This document shows, one piece after another, positions 44,528 to 53,207 of a DNA stretch of 64,000 nucleotides. Below the pieces are notes generated by a model, which made no database searches, was not told where the DNA came from, and was given only the letters and a program-made list of their open reading frames with translations. This DNA is from Hyphomicrobiales bacterium (GTDB lineage Bacteria; Pseudomonadota; Alphaproteobacteria; Rhizobiales; Rhizobiaceae), in contig UCEU01000030.1 in the NCBI GenBank assembly GCA_900471485.1, positions 1-64,000 of the forward strand. Reading direction: 5' to 3'. Numbering within the stretch: position 1 is the first letter of the stretch; every line of letters starts with the position of its first letter. Position numbers and translations under genes: made by a program.

Positions 44528-46009
44528 CTAGAAAGTCCGAAATACTGCGTCCGCCTTGGCCGACGTCACGATCGGCCGGAACACAAGCCCGGGTCGATGA
44601 CGCCTGCCAAGGCGGACGACCGCATGCCCACAGAACATTCTCGTTCCATGGACATCGGAACCTCGAGCGCCGATCGGCACGTCGGGGTGCGGGCGGCGGT
44701 AGCCAATCTTCGCCGCTTTGATTGTCCGATGAACGTCCTGCCACGAGCCGAGTTCTGCGGGCACCTTCCCATTCTTCCATAGACGGGAAACGCACCCTTC
44801 CTCGAGAGCCGGCAGGACGTCCTTAATACCAGCCAGACGGGCGATGCCACGTCTGGCTATCTCTGTTGCCGACGCGCAGGCGTCGGGGGCATCGAAGGCG
44901 AGGTTTCCGATGGTCGAGGAATACCCCGCCCAGACCTCAAGCACTTCCATCCCGGCAAGGCGGGCCCGACGCGTCAGCATCTGCACGAACACCGTTCTTG
45001 CCCAGTAATTCAAGAGCCTGTTGAGGGAGCGGCTTTTGCCGCTCGACCTTAGCTTGCCCAAACCCTTTTCCAGCACGATGGTGCCGCAGCGATGCTTTCG
45101 CGCCATGGAGATCGCACGGTCGCAGACCGCTGCCAGCGTTTCGCGCACAAGCTCGGGCGAGGCGTCAACCCCCATATCCAGCTTTATCAGCGCATGCTCG
45201 AGCAGCTTGGTGTCTTTTATTTTCGACGCGTCACCGCAATTCGACGCGGCGGCCAGTCCGATCCAGTTCGGATTAAGATCGATACCGAGGGCGCGGCCTG
45301 GAAGAGCACGGATCGGTCGACGGCGCTGCGGGTGATCTGGCAAATCGTCGGGGTCGAGAGTGACGTGCAGCTTCGCGCTATCGAGGCGAAAGGTAAGGTT
45401 GATCTTCCTCTCGACGGCCAATGCCGCAGCCTGTCGCAAAGCTTCGCCCGAGTTCCCAGTCATTTGGGGAAGGAAGAGCGTCACCTCACGCCCGTATACA
45501 CGTACGCTGCAGGTGCGCCCATCCAGCGCGAGGCGGAAGTGACGATTGCCTGCGAACGTCTTGTCCCCACGCGAGCACAAAGGGCGAAGTCGCAAATTAC
45601 GCCACTCGTTGTGAGTGATAAGTCCCTTTCGACGTTGCTCCAACCCGGCGCGCGTGCCGAAGATCATACCGCCTTCGGGCCGTGCCTTCCTCAGGTCTAT
45701 TCCTTCGAGCGTCGCGCAATGAAGTATCCAGGCATCGGCGGCACCGCCGGCGAAACGCTGCTTGACGAGATTTCGTAGGTCCTTCTGCTTCAGCGAGACA
45801 CCATTCGACACTGCGTTCGCATAGGACGTGCGTACCGCGGCTGAGAACACGCGGCGGAGTTCACGAAGGAAAGCAGCGCTTTGGTCGCAACAGCGGTAAG
45901 GGATGGAAATGGTCTGCAAGGAAACATGATCGAGCCAATACCTCCATGAGACTGCGAGAACATCACCGCCGTCAATCGCCGGCGGTGATCGAGCACAACC
46001 AAAGGGCAC
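44528..46009 (-). CDS. TnpB-family RuvC protein, zinc-ribbon-less (TnpB-related)
   Basis: 493-aa protein. The N-terminal region (about residues 30-230) resembles the REC/WED part of TnpB-related proteins (LQTISIPYRC, LRRVFSAAVRTSYANAV). The split RuvC nuclease shows Asp in ALGIDLNPNWIGLA (D244), Glu in TIVLEKGLGKL (E314), the long basic bridge helix after it, then AGYSSTIGNLAFDAPDACA with candidate third Asp D373. All three metal ligands appear present, so it may be active. The CxxC...CxxC zinc ribbon expected between YSS and the last Asp is absent, as in the group annotated TnpB-related accessory proteins. A GTG start is given; the true start could lie a little further in. Function is inferred: an RNA-guided nuclease or a derivative. 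Confidence 0.85.
   Translation of the reverse strand: MPFGCARSPPAIDGGDVLAVSWRYWLDHVSLQTISIPYRCCDQSAAFLRELRRVFSAAVRTSYANAVSNGVSLKQKDLRNLVKQRFAGGAADAWILHCATLEGIDLRKARPEGGMIFGTRAGLEQRRKGLITHNEWRNLRLRPLCSRGDKTFAGNRHFRLALDGRTCSVRVYGREVTLFLPQMTGNSGEALRQAAALAVERKINLTFRLDSAKLHVTLDPDDLPDHPQRRRPIRALPGRALGIDLNPNWIGLAAASNCGDASKIKDTKLLEHALIKLDMGVDASPELVRETLAAVCDRAISMARKHRCGTIVLEKGLGKLRSSGKSRSLNRLLNYWARTVFVQMLTRRARLAGMEVLEVWAGYSSTIGNLAFDAPDACASATEIARRGIARLAGIKDVLPALEEGCVSRLWKNGKVPAELGSWQDVHRTIKAAKIGYRRPHPDVPIGARGSDVHGTRMFCGHAVVRLGRRHRPGLVFRPIVTSAKADAVFRTF
45962..45989. repeat. hairpin at the 5' end of the TnpB-like gene
   Basis: Perfect 9-bp inverted repeat ATCACCGCC/GGCGGTGAT with a 10-base loop, about 20 bases inside the annotated start of the TnpB-like gene. 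It could be an operator or a leader RNA structure if translation starts downstream. Confidence 0.5.
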
Positions 46010-46046
46010 ATCTGCGCGATCAAGAACAGATCACCGCAATTGGCTA

Positions 46047-46070
46047 TTCCACACGCAAATCCGAATAGCC
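46047..46070 (-). repeat. right terminal inverted repeat
   Basis: Inverted match of the left end (22/24). The inner side extends it so that 46042-46070 is itself an 8-bp-stem hairpin, and 46040-46070 is the segment repeated exactly at 35946-35976. Confidence 0.85.
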
Positions 46071-46078
46071 CTTCATTC
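46071..46078. repeat. target site duplication, right copy
   Basis: CTTCATTC, identical to the left copy at 44463-44470 and directly abutting the right inverted repeat. Confidence 0.85.
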
Positions 46079-46131
46079 CTCAATCCAGACTGCGGAAGCA
46101 CAGATATCACGCGACCTCAAAGTCAAGGTCG

Positions 46132-46758
46132 TCAAAGGCTAATGATACCCCGCTTGAGTCCGATAGCCACGGCGTGCGCCCGGTCGTTCGCTGTCAGCTT
46201 GCTCAGTATGCTCTTGACGTGGCCTTTTACAGTCTCCTCGGTAATCGACAGCACCAGACCGATCTCCCGGTTCGAGTTACCCTCCGCGACCAGCGCGAGG
46301 ACTGATATCTCACGAGTGGTGAGGGACTCGCCGTCCGCATATGTCGCCAGGGTGTTCGCGACCTCGGCGTCGACATGGCGTCGCCCGCTCGCGACCGATC
46401 GTATCGTGTTTATCAGGTCCTTGCGGACAGATGACTTGAGGAGATAAGCTTGAGCCCCTGCGGCGATGGCCTTGCTTGCCAATTGCTCGAGGTCGTATGT
46501 GGTCAGGATGATGATGCGTGCGTTTGGGTATGCCTTACGGATTTCCGTCAGGACATCGATGCCGTGGACCTTTGGCAGTTGGAGATCCAGCAGCATAACG
46601 TCTGGCTTGAGCTCGCCGTAGCGTCGAATTGCCTGTTCGCCATCGGCCGCCTCTCCGACGAGTTCGATATCGGGATGCGCAGCGATAAGCGCTGCCAATC
46701 CTTCTCGGATCAGCAGGTGATCGTCGGCTGTCATGACACGTATCGGGCGGGATGCCAT
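46132..46758 (-). CDS. NarL-family response regulator
   Basis: 208-aa regulator. Receiver with DDH pocket (TADDHLLIREGL), phospho-Asp in MLLDLQLPKVHG (about residue 55), TTYD and LLKSSV. LuxR-type helix-turn-helix near the C-terminus (LTTREISVLALVAEGNSNREIG, TVKGHVKSILSKL). NarL regulators usually pair with HisKA_3 kinases, and the only such kinase in the window is at 49719-52916, about 3 kb upstream on the same strand. That pairing is an inference. Confidence 0.94.
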   Translation of the reverse strand: MASRPIRVMTADDHLLIREGLAALIAAHPDIELVGEAADGEQAIRRYGELKPDVMLLDLQLPKVHGIDVLTEIRKAYPNARIIILTTYDLEQLASKAIAAGAQAYLLKSSVRKDLINTIRSVASGRRHVDAEVANTLATYADGESLTTREISVLALVAEGNSNREIGLVLSITEETVKGHVKSILSKLTANDRAHAVAIGLKRGIISL

Positions 46759-47301
46759 GGCTATCAGCTACCGTTGAAATCGAACTGCAAGGGCAAACAT
46801 AGTGTGTATGGTTGGGCTATCGGGCACGCAACAATCCAATTTCCGGTCTGTAACGGCATTGATCCAACTCCCCCGCATGATCCACTAAACTGATCTCAAT
46901 CTGGTCCGATTTTCCAGACCGATGACCGCGCTGAAAAGCTCGGCTACTCAACCTTGGCGATCGTAGATCGACGAGCAGTGTTGTCCACCCTCGAAAGAGG
47001 GGCGGAGGCCACCCCAACGGTGTCGAGCGGCTCTTGATTCGAATACCACAAAGTCGTTGACCTACCACAATGGATAGGTATCCGACGGCAAAACTTCGAT
47101 GTTAGCTCAAGTTTGGGACAATACCTTGAGTAGAGGACGCGGGAGGTTTGCCGGGGAAGCAAGCGTTGCTGAGCGAATATATCGCCCAGCTCGCGATCGC
47201 ACAAATCTTCAGAGTTTGGAAAGCCAAAGTTGGCCCGTCATAGGATGAGGCTCCTGAATCAATGCCTAAGGCCGTAAGCGATTGAGTTTTGAGGGGAAGC
47301 G
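46759..47301. other. intergenic region between divergent regulator and kinase genes
   Basis: About 540 bases holding divergent promoters for the NarL-type regulator and the kinase at 47302. Short minus-strand frames (up to 86 codons) show no domain or ribosome site. No repeat or operator stood out. Confidence 0.4.
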
Positions 47302-49254
47302 ATGTCGAGCATCCGGAATCCTTTACCAAAATCCCGCCGTTGTGGGGTGCCAGACGGTATTGCTTTTTCGCTCCGCTACCTGGTTTTGCAGTCTCACGCG
47401 GCGTGGAGCTTTCGATCGCTTGCTATTGTGCCGATATTGCTGGCGTGCCTATTTCTAGAGGCGCGGCGCAGCACGCTTTCAACCGCTCTCGATCCCGCGT
47501 GGCTCAAGCCATACGATCTTGCTGTGCCCGCGGCGATTGCGTTGGCTGTATCAGTGCTTCTCTTGCTTCAAAAACGTCGACGCGGGCCGCCGGCCCCGTT
47601 CGTGCCCCCCATCGACCACCGACAGGAATTTGCCGATGCATTGCCGCATATCCTGTGGGGTACCGGCGCTGACGGGCGGTGCGAATTTCTCAACGAAAGA
47701 TACACTGAGACATTCGGCATCCCCCGTACTGAGGCTATTCGCGACCAAAGCTGGGCTGATCCCATACACCCGGAGGATCGACCCAAGATGTATGAAGCTT
47801 GGCGCGGTGCTGTTGAAAACGGTAATTCAAACTACTCGGCTCTCGCGCGCGTGCGCATGAACGACGGCTCTTACAGATGGATGGAATCGCTCGGCCGGTC
47901 TGTGAGGTCGTCGGAATCCGGCGACGTCGTTAGATGGTTCGGCAGTCTGGTGGACGTCCAAGGTCAAGTTGAAGATCGTGAGACAATTTTGAGACTGCAG
48001 TTCGATCTCCAGGCTATTGCAGACGAGTGCGAGAGGACGCTCGCCCTAGCCGACGACCGTGCGAGATCGCTCTTCGAGCCGAGGGAGATGACTTGGGTCG
48101 AGTATGACATACGGTCAGCAATGCCGATTGCCGATGAGCTCAGAATTCGTGGCGTGGCCGATGTCGCCCGATTTGTCGCCGAGAACCCATTGCTGGAAGG
48201 GAACCTGCGGGAGACTATCCGGATCCAAAGGGCAAGCGACCATGCTTCTGAAATACTCGGATTCAATGGTGATCCCGAAAGGCTTTCGGAGTGCGCGGGA
48301 ACCGGCGGCCGTCGCAAACTCGATGTTGAAATTGCCGTGCTCGCCGCCATGATCAGTCGCATGTCGACGACATGCGGGATTGTGGAACTGGTCAACGCCG
48401 ATCACGACGTATGCCCATATCCTTTTTCGCTTTGGATCACGGACGACGGTGTCGCAAGAGTCTCGTTCTTCGATACAAGAGGGCGCGATGAACGAACTGA
48501 ACGGGCCGGATTAGCTCGGCAAGAACTTGCCAGGGCAAACAGGATTGCCTGTGCCTCTGCGCTATCGACATCCTTGGTTCATGAAATGAGCCAACCGATC
48601 TCCGCGATCTCGCTCGATTTGGCGACAGCCAGCAGGCTCGTATCTAACGGCGCAGATAGTCTTCCTGCCATCGCGAAAATGATGGATCGGCTCCGCTGGA
48701 ATGCCCAGCGGCTTACCGATATTGGAACGAGAACTCGCGACAGTCTCAAGCCGAGTCGACTTATCCGACAGCCCGTAGATATTGTTAAGCTGGCTGAGCG
48801 ATCACGCGATCTCGTCCTTGGCCCACTCGACACGAGCGATGCCCTCGTAACGATAACGGCAGATGCTGATATTTCTGTCGTAGAGGCCGATCCGGTCGCG
48901 CTGCAGCAAGTGATGTGCGCCCTGCTCCTAAACGCGTTGGAATCCGGCGGCTCCACAGGGCGACAGGCAGTCGTCTCGGTGAGGATTTCCCGCCCTCCTT
49001 CAGCGACAGAACTGAGGATTTCGGTATCGGATCGAGGGTCCGGAATATCTATGGAAGACTTGGCACTTGCATTCGATCCATTCTTCTCGACAAGACCTAA
49101 CCAGTTGGGTTTCGGCTTGACGGTATGTCAAAGCGTAGTCGAAGGTTTTGGAGGAACGCTTACTCTCAACAACAGAAGTGATGGTGGAGCGGTGGCGGAG
49201 TTTTCTATGCCCTTGTACGATACAGCCGCGCGCCCGGTCTCATCGTCGATCTAA
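47302..49254 (+). CDS. membrane PAS sensor histidine kinase, divergent type
   Basis: 650-aa kinase. Two N-terminal hydrophobic stretches (about residues 38-92), one PAS domain (about 105-230, HPEDR and YRWMES), then the uncharacterised module shared with the kinase at 27044 (about 253-400, SLFEPREMTWVEYD). HisKA is TSLVHEMSQPI with His near 427. The ATPase domain is less canonical (LLLNALESGG, DRGSGI, GFGLTVCQ) but retains the N and G boxes. GAGGGGAAG precedes the ATG. The adjacent, convergent receiver gene at 49296 is a candidate partner. Confidence 0.9.
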   Translation: MSSIRNPLPKSRRCGVPDGIAFSLRYLVLQSHAAWSFRSLAIVPILLACLFLEARRSTLSTALDPAWLKPYDLAVPAAIALAVSVLLLLQKRRRGPPAPFVPPIDHRQEFADALPHILWGTGADGRCEFLNERYTETFGIPRTEAIRDQSWADPIHPEDRPKMYEAWRGAVENGNSNYSALARVRMNDGSYRWMESLGRSVRSSESGDVVRWFGSLVDVQGQVEDRETILRLQFDLQAIADECERTLALADDRARSLFEPREMTWVEYDIRSAMPIADELRIRGVADVARFVAENPLLEGNLRETIRIQRASDHASEILGFNGDPERLSECAGTGGRRKLDVEIAVLAAMISRMSTTCGIVELVNADHDVCPYPFSLWITDDGVARVSFFDTRGRDERTERAGLARQELARANRIACASALSTSLVHEMSQPISAISLDLATASRLVSNGADSLPAIAKMMDRLRWNAQRLTDIGTRTRDSLKPSRLIRQPVDIVKLAERSRDLVLGPLDTSDALVTITADADISVVEADPVALQQVMCALLLNALESGGSTGRQAVVSVRISRPPSATELRISVSDRGSGISMEDLALAFDPFFSTRPNQLGFGLTVCQSVVEGFGGTLTLNNRSDGGAVAEFSMPLYDTAARPVSSSI

Positions 49255-49295
49255 ACTAGACAGCCGTTTAGAAGCAGCGGCCCGCTCAGGCCACG

Positions 49296-49670
49296 TTAGT
49301 CGATCTGATAACCGGCGAGATGCATCACGCTGTCAATTATATCGTCAATGTCCCAACCCTTACCAAAGAACGCGGCGGCCCCCACCTCCATAGCTTTGGC
49401 TCTCGTGGTATCGTCATCCTGTGACGTTATGAAAACGGTCTTGAAGGCGACGTTCCTTTCCTGCAGCAAGCCCTGGAGCTCAAGGCCACTCATCCCCGGC
49501 AGCCGTTGGTCAAGGATTAGGCAAGCTATCTGTTCGCCAGCGATATGTTCGAGAAACTCCTCAGCCGTCGCAAAGACAACGGTTTCGCAGTCGTAAGAAC
49601 AAAATAAATCAGCGTATGCTCGCCGTACGGCAAGGTCGTCTTCAACGATCGCGATTGGGGGACGAGACAG
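49296..49670 (-). CDS. receiver-only response regulator with probable CTG start
   Basis: 124-aa receiver. From the stop of the upstream kinase to the first conserved strand (PPIAIVEDD) there is no in-frame ATG, GTG or TTG. A CTG at 49670-49668 has GAGGAA five bases before it and begins Leu-Ser-Arg-Pro-Pro, so CTG initiation is the best explanation. The receiver has VEDD, phospho-Asp in LILDQRLPGMSGLELQ, VFITSQD and FFGKG (Lys followed by Gly, not Pro). It is a paralogue of 14158-14547. The frame is the same as the upstream kinase, separated from it only by a TAG and 16 codons. Confidence 0.8.
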   Translation of the reverse strand: MSRPPIAIVEDDLAVRRAYADLFCSYDCETVVFATAEEFLEHIAGEQIACLILDQRLPGMSGLELQGLLQERNVAFKTVFITSQDDDTTRAKAMEVGAAAFFGKGWDIDDIIDSVMHLAGYQID

Positions 49671-49718
49671 GTTTTTTCCTCGAACTTGAACTAACGGCCT
49701 GACTAGAGGCCTGAGAGC

Positions 49719-52700
49719 CTAACTTACATGGTGAGCGACGAGGTTGCGAGCGATCGATCGAAGTCGGTTCTCGGTCGTGTTCATTTTCAAGATCACCTTT
49801 GTTCCTTGGCCAGGTTGGCTGGACATAGACAGCTGCGCGTCAAGGTTTGCCGCACGCTCCATAATCCCCGAGATGCCATAGTGACCTGCGTGTTGCGCAG
49901 TTCCGGGTTCGGACGGCATTCCTTTCCCATTGTCGCTCACGATGATTTCCATTCGTGCGCCCTCGAACCTGAATTGGCACTCGATGCTTTCTGCTCCCGA
50001 GTGGAAGTAGGCGTTTCGAAGCGCCTCGCGGCATATCTGACGAATTTCATCGCGAACTTCGACCGGGAATCGAGGCGGCTTCCCTTCTACCTTCAACGAG
50101 AAACGAGCATGTGCCCCGTCAGGTTGGAGAGACGCGAGTTCGGTCGCATCTTCCTGGATTAAGGTCAATATGTCTGCCGTGGCTTTCGTGGGGTCGCGGA
50201 GTGACTGAATGGTATCTCGCCCCTCAACAATCGCGTCATCGCTCTTGAGCAAAATGACATTGAGCATTTCGGAAGCCTTCACCGGCTCTCCAGGCAGCAG
50301 ATTTCTTACGGCCTCCAGTCTGTAAATCAATCCTTGGAAACTCTGCAAAAGAGTGTCGTGCAGATCTCGGGCGACGCGTGTCCGCTCGCCAAGCCGCTCC
50401 TCCAGGCGAGCATTGTAGAGCATTTCAACCTGCATCATGCGCGCCTTATATACTGCGGCGATCGCCGCTATTGCCAGCAGGCAGGCCAGCGTCATGAACC
50501 ACCAGGTGTTCCACCATGGGGGAAATACCCGAATTCCCAATGAACCGGCCCCTCCCCAGCTTCCTCTTTCCGTGGCCGCCTCAACCACAAGCGTGAAATC
50601 GCCGGAAGGCAGCGCGGCGAAGTTGATTGTCCGCAACGCCGTCGGCAGGACATGCCAGTCGGCCTCAAGAGGTGCGATTCGATACCTGTACCTCACGGCA
50701 GCCGGATTTGAAAAATCGAACGCCGAGAAGCTTACGGCGAAATTCTGATCATACCGAATTCGATACTGGGCGCTGAGATCACGCAGGGCGTAGAGTACCG
50801 ATTTGTCTCCGACGCGGATGTCCGTGAACTGAACTTGGGTCACCGGCTCGGCTGGGCTGATTTTCGAGGGGTTCACAACCGCCGCGCCCGGGAAACCCGC
50901 AAAGTACATTCGTCCGTCTTTGCCGCTGTTGCAGGCATGCCATCCTCCCATGTCGTTGCCCGGCAGCCCGTCCGCGCTCGTGAAATTCTGGAAGCTGGCA
51001 GTCGTCGGGCTCATCTTGGAAACGCCGCGGTTCGTGCTGATCCAGAGATTTCCGTCAGCATCCTGCCGAGTACAGCTGACCGCATTTCCGGCAAGGCCGT
51101 CTTTCTCGAAATAAGCTCTGAATTTTCGGGTTGCCGGGTCAAACATGTTCAAGCCGTTGTGAGTGGCGATCCATAAATGGCCGTCCCGAGCACGAAACAC
51201 GTTGTTCGTAGTATTGTTGCTTATCGTGGTGGGATCGGAAGGATCGTGGCGGAACTCCTCAAACTCCTCCGTATTTTTGGAAAATTTAACGAGTCCCACT
51301 CTCGAACCGATCCATAGGTTGTCCTGGTCGTCCTCGTCGATTGAGAAGAACTCCTTGTTCACCGAGGTGTCAGCTCTGTATGCCTTGAAGGTCAGCGTTT
51401 TGGTGTCCAACCTGTTTAAGCCGTTCCAGGTCGCGAGCCAAAGCACCCGTTGGTGATCCAAGAAGACTCGTGTCACTACATCGCTACTTATCCAGTCGGG
51501 CCGTCCGCGTTCATACCTGAATGTTTGTGTCCTCCCTGTAGCCGGGTCGAACGCGATAAGGCCGGTTCCTATGGTGCCGATCCAGAGCGTTCCATCATCG
51601 GCCTCCACCATCGACAAAATTTCTACCGACGCACCGTTGCCCGCGAGATCGAATATCTTCAATTGCCCGGCCGGATCGACCCGCGTAAGCGCGCCACCTG
51701 TGCCCATCCAGACATTCCCCTTACGATCCTCGAGGATCGCGTTGACGAATGTCTCGCCAAGTTTGTTCACATGGCCGGGATACGGCCAAACCTTTTGAAA
51801 AGGCAAAGGTTCTGGAGTGAAAACATTCGGCGGGCTCGCATGCAGGCCTGTCCAGATGTTGCCTTGACGATCTTCGAATATCTCGATGACCCTGTTCTCG
51901 GACAGGCTCTGAGGGTCTGTGGCATCGTTTACGTACTGGTCGAACGTAAAATTGGTCCGATTAAACCTCAAGAGGCCAGCCCCCATGCTGACAAGCCATA
52001 GATCGCCGTTACGGGCTTCTATCATTTTGTAGATTCCGGACATCAAGCCATCGGCGGTATTGCTGAACGAAATCTTCTTCACCGTATTCGAGGCACGATC
52101 ATAGAGCGCGAGCCCGCTGCCGGAGCCCCAAAGAATCCAGAAAAGCCCTTTGGAATCCTCGAAGAATTGAAACTCCCTAGCCTCTATCCGCAGAGGAATG
52201 CGCCGGCTGACTTTGCCACTTTCCGGATCGAATGCCTCGAGTCCGTTCCCTGTCGCAACCCAGAAGACGCCTTCGCGGTCGGTCCCGGTCGATTTGATAT
52301 CGTCGGTACTGAGTCCGTCATCCTGACCGGGCACCTTCCCGAAGCGCTTGACGTTGCCTGTTGAAGAGTCGAGCCTGTAAAGGCCTTGGGAAGTCGCCAG
52401 CCACAGAAAGCCACCGACGTCTTGGCTGATCTGCAAAACGGTCGGAGTCGAATTATCTAAGATGAAGTGCCGAAACTTGCCCGTCTTGCGGTCGAAGGCA
52501 TCGAGAAGTTGGTCTGTGCCGATCCAGATTGTCCCGTCGCGATCCTTGAATGTGGAATAGATATAAACCCCGCTCAGGCTGTCGGGATCGTCCCGATCGT
52601 GCTTGAACACCTGAAAAGTATAGCCATCGAACCTGTTGATTCCGTGCTGTGCACCGAGCCACATGTATCCGTCGTCGTCTTGGATAATCTGCCCGACCCG

Positions 52701-52916
52701 GGTCTGGGACAAGCCTTGGGACAAGGACAGCTTAGTGAATTGGATATCACTTTTCGGAATGAGCCGACTGCTGATTACTTCCGGTAGGACCGTCGCGGTT
52801 GGAACGGCCTCACTTGCCTGGGCGTGACTGCCAACGAGCACTAAAATGAATAGTTTAAACACCATGGCCCGGAACAACGTCCGCAGCGAAAGTCTCCATC
52901 GCAGAACAGTGTGCAA
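49719..52916 (-). CDS. two-component sensor with beta-propeller and Y_Y_Y domain, HisKA_3 kinase
   Basis: 1,065-aa membrane sensor. A signal peptide (about 1-35, ending near SHAQA) leads to a periplasmic region of about 750 residues of repeated propeller blades (recurring GxLWIGT/LWLATxxGL units, two seven-bladed propellers by length). A Y_Y_Y domain (about 700-795) and one membrane helix (WWFMTLACLLAIAAIAAVY, about 810-830) follow. The cytoplasmic kinase is HisKA_3 (RVARDLHDTLLQSFQGL, His about 855) plus HATPase (REALRNAYFHSG, DNGKGMP, GHYGISGIMERA). Such sensors usually respond to sugars or glycans and pair with NarL-type regulators, as at 46132. Confidence 0.93.
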   Translation of the reverse strand: MHTVLRWRLSLRTLFRAMVFKLFILVLVGSHAQASEAVPTATVLPEVISSRLIPKSDIQFTKLSLSQGLSQTRVGQIIQDDDGYMWLGAQHGINRFDGYTFQVFKHDRDDPDSLSGVYIYSTFKDRDGTIWIGTDQLLDAFDRKTGKFRHFILDNSTPTVLQISQDVGGFLWLATSQGLYRLDSSTGNVKRFGKVPGQDDGLSTDDIKSTGTDREGVFWVATGNGLEAFDPESGKVSRRIPLRIEAREFQFFEDSKGLFWILWGSGSGLALYDRASNTVKKISFSNTADGLMSGIYKMIEARNGDLWLVSMGAGLLRFNRTNFTFDQYVNDATDPQSLSENRVIEIFEDRQGNIWTGLHASPPNVFTPEPLPFQKVWPYPGHVNKLGETFVNAILEDRKGNVWMGTGGALTRVDPAGQLKIFDLAGNGASVEILSMVEADDGTLWIGTIGTGLIAFDPATGRTQTFRYERGRPDWISSDVVTRVFLDHQRVLWLATWNGLNRLDTKTLTFKAYRADTSVNKEFFSIDEDDQDNLWIGSRVGLVKFSKNTEEFEEFRHDPSDPTTISNNTTNNVFRARDGHLWIATHNGLNMFDPATRKFRAYFEKDGLAGNAVSCTRQDADGNLWISTNRGVSKMSPTTASFQNFTSADGLPGNDMGGWHACNSGKDGRMYFAGFPGAAVVNPSKISPAEPVTQVQFTDIRVGDKSVLYALRDLSAQYRIRYDQNFAVSFSAFDFSNPAAVRYRYRIAPLEADWHVLPTALRTINFAALPSGDFTLVVEAATERGSWGGAGSLGIRVFPPWWNTWWFMTLACLLAIAAIAAVYKARMMQVEMLYNARLEERLGERTRVARDLHDTLLQSFQGLIYRLEAVRNLLPGEPVKASEMLNVILLKSDDAIVEGRDTIQSLRDPTKATADILTLIQEDATELASLQPDGAHARFSLKVEGKPPRFPVEVRDEIRQICREALRNAYFHSGAESIECQFRFEGARMEIIVSDNGKGMPSEPGTAQHAGHYGISGIMERAANLDAQLSMSSQPGQGTKVILKMNTTENRLRSIARNLVAHHVS

Positions 52917-53207
52917 GACTCGCCCTCGCTAAGTGCAAAAAACCGATTGGATTATGTCGGAAGATGCGGCTTGCACAAGCTATCAACAGTCATTCGCCTC
53001 TGCGCTGGGTGTCGAACACCCTCGCGTTAACAGGCCGGCACTGTAACCAGCCGGGGTCGAACAGCATTCACCCTCAAACGTGTCCTGGGATTGACGCCCC
53101 CCTCTTTCGAGGGTGTGCGACCAGCTCGCTTTGCGACATTGTTTCCTTCAGATGCAACAAAATATGGCGATCACAATTCGGAAACGTATCTGAGTGGGAC
53201 GGCTAAG

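Larger units (their letters stand above)
44471..46070 (-). mobile_element. 1,600-bp TIR/TSD-bounded element carrying a TnpB-family gene
   Basis: Ends are inward-facing inverted repeats with 22 of 24 identical positions (44471-44494 and 46047-46070), both starting GGCTATTCGG. They are flanked by the perfect 8-bp direct repeat CTTCATTC. The only sizeable gene is the TnpB-like ORF on the minus strand; no DDE or HUH transposase is inside. IS200/IS605 and IS607 elements lack terminal inverted repeats and make no target duplication, so this is a different kind of element, presumably mobilised in trans. GG-starting ends and 8-bp duplications recall the ISL3 family; that assignment is an inference. 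Confidence 0.85.

Noticed and set aside
44471..46070. Ordinary IS200/IS605 insertion with degraded tnpA
   Set aside because: Inverted repeats plus an exact 8-bp duplication are inconsistent with that family, and no tnpA trace is present.
35946..46070. CRISPR repeat pair
   Set aside because: Only two copies of the 31-mer exist, 10 kb apart, with no regular spacing or cas genes; one copy is a transposon end.
46944..47329. Small minus-strand genes between the NarL-type regulator and the kinase at 47302
   Set aside because: No ribosome site or homology; one overlaps the start of the kinase gene.
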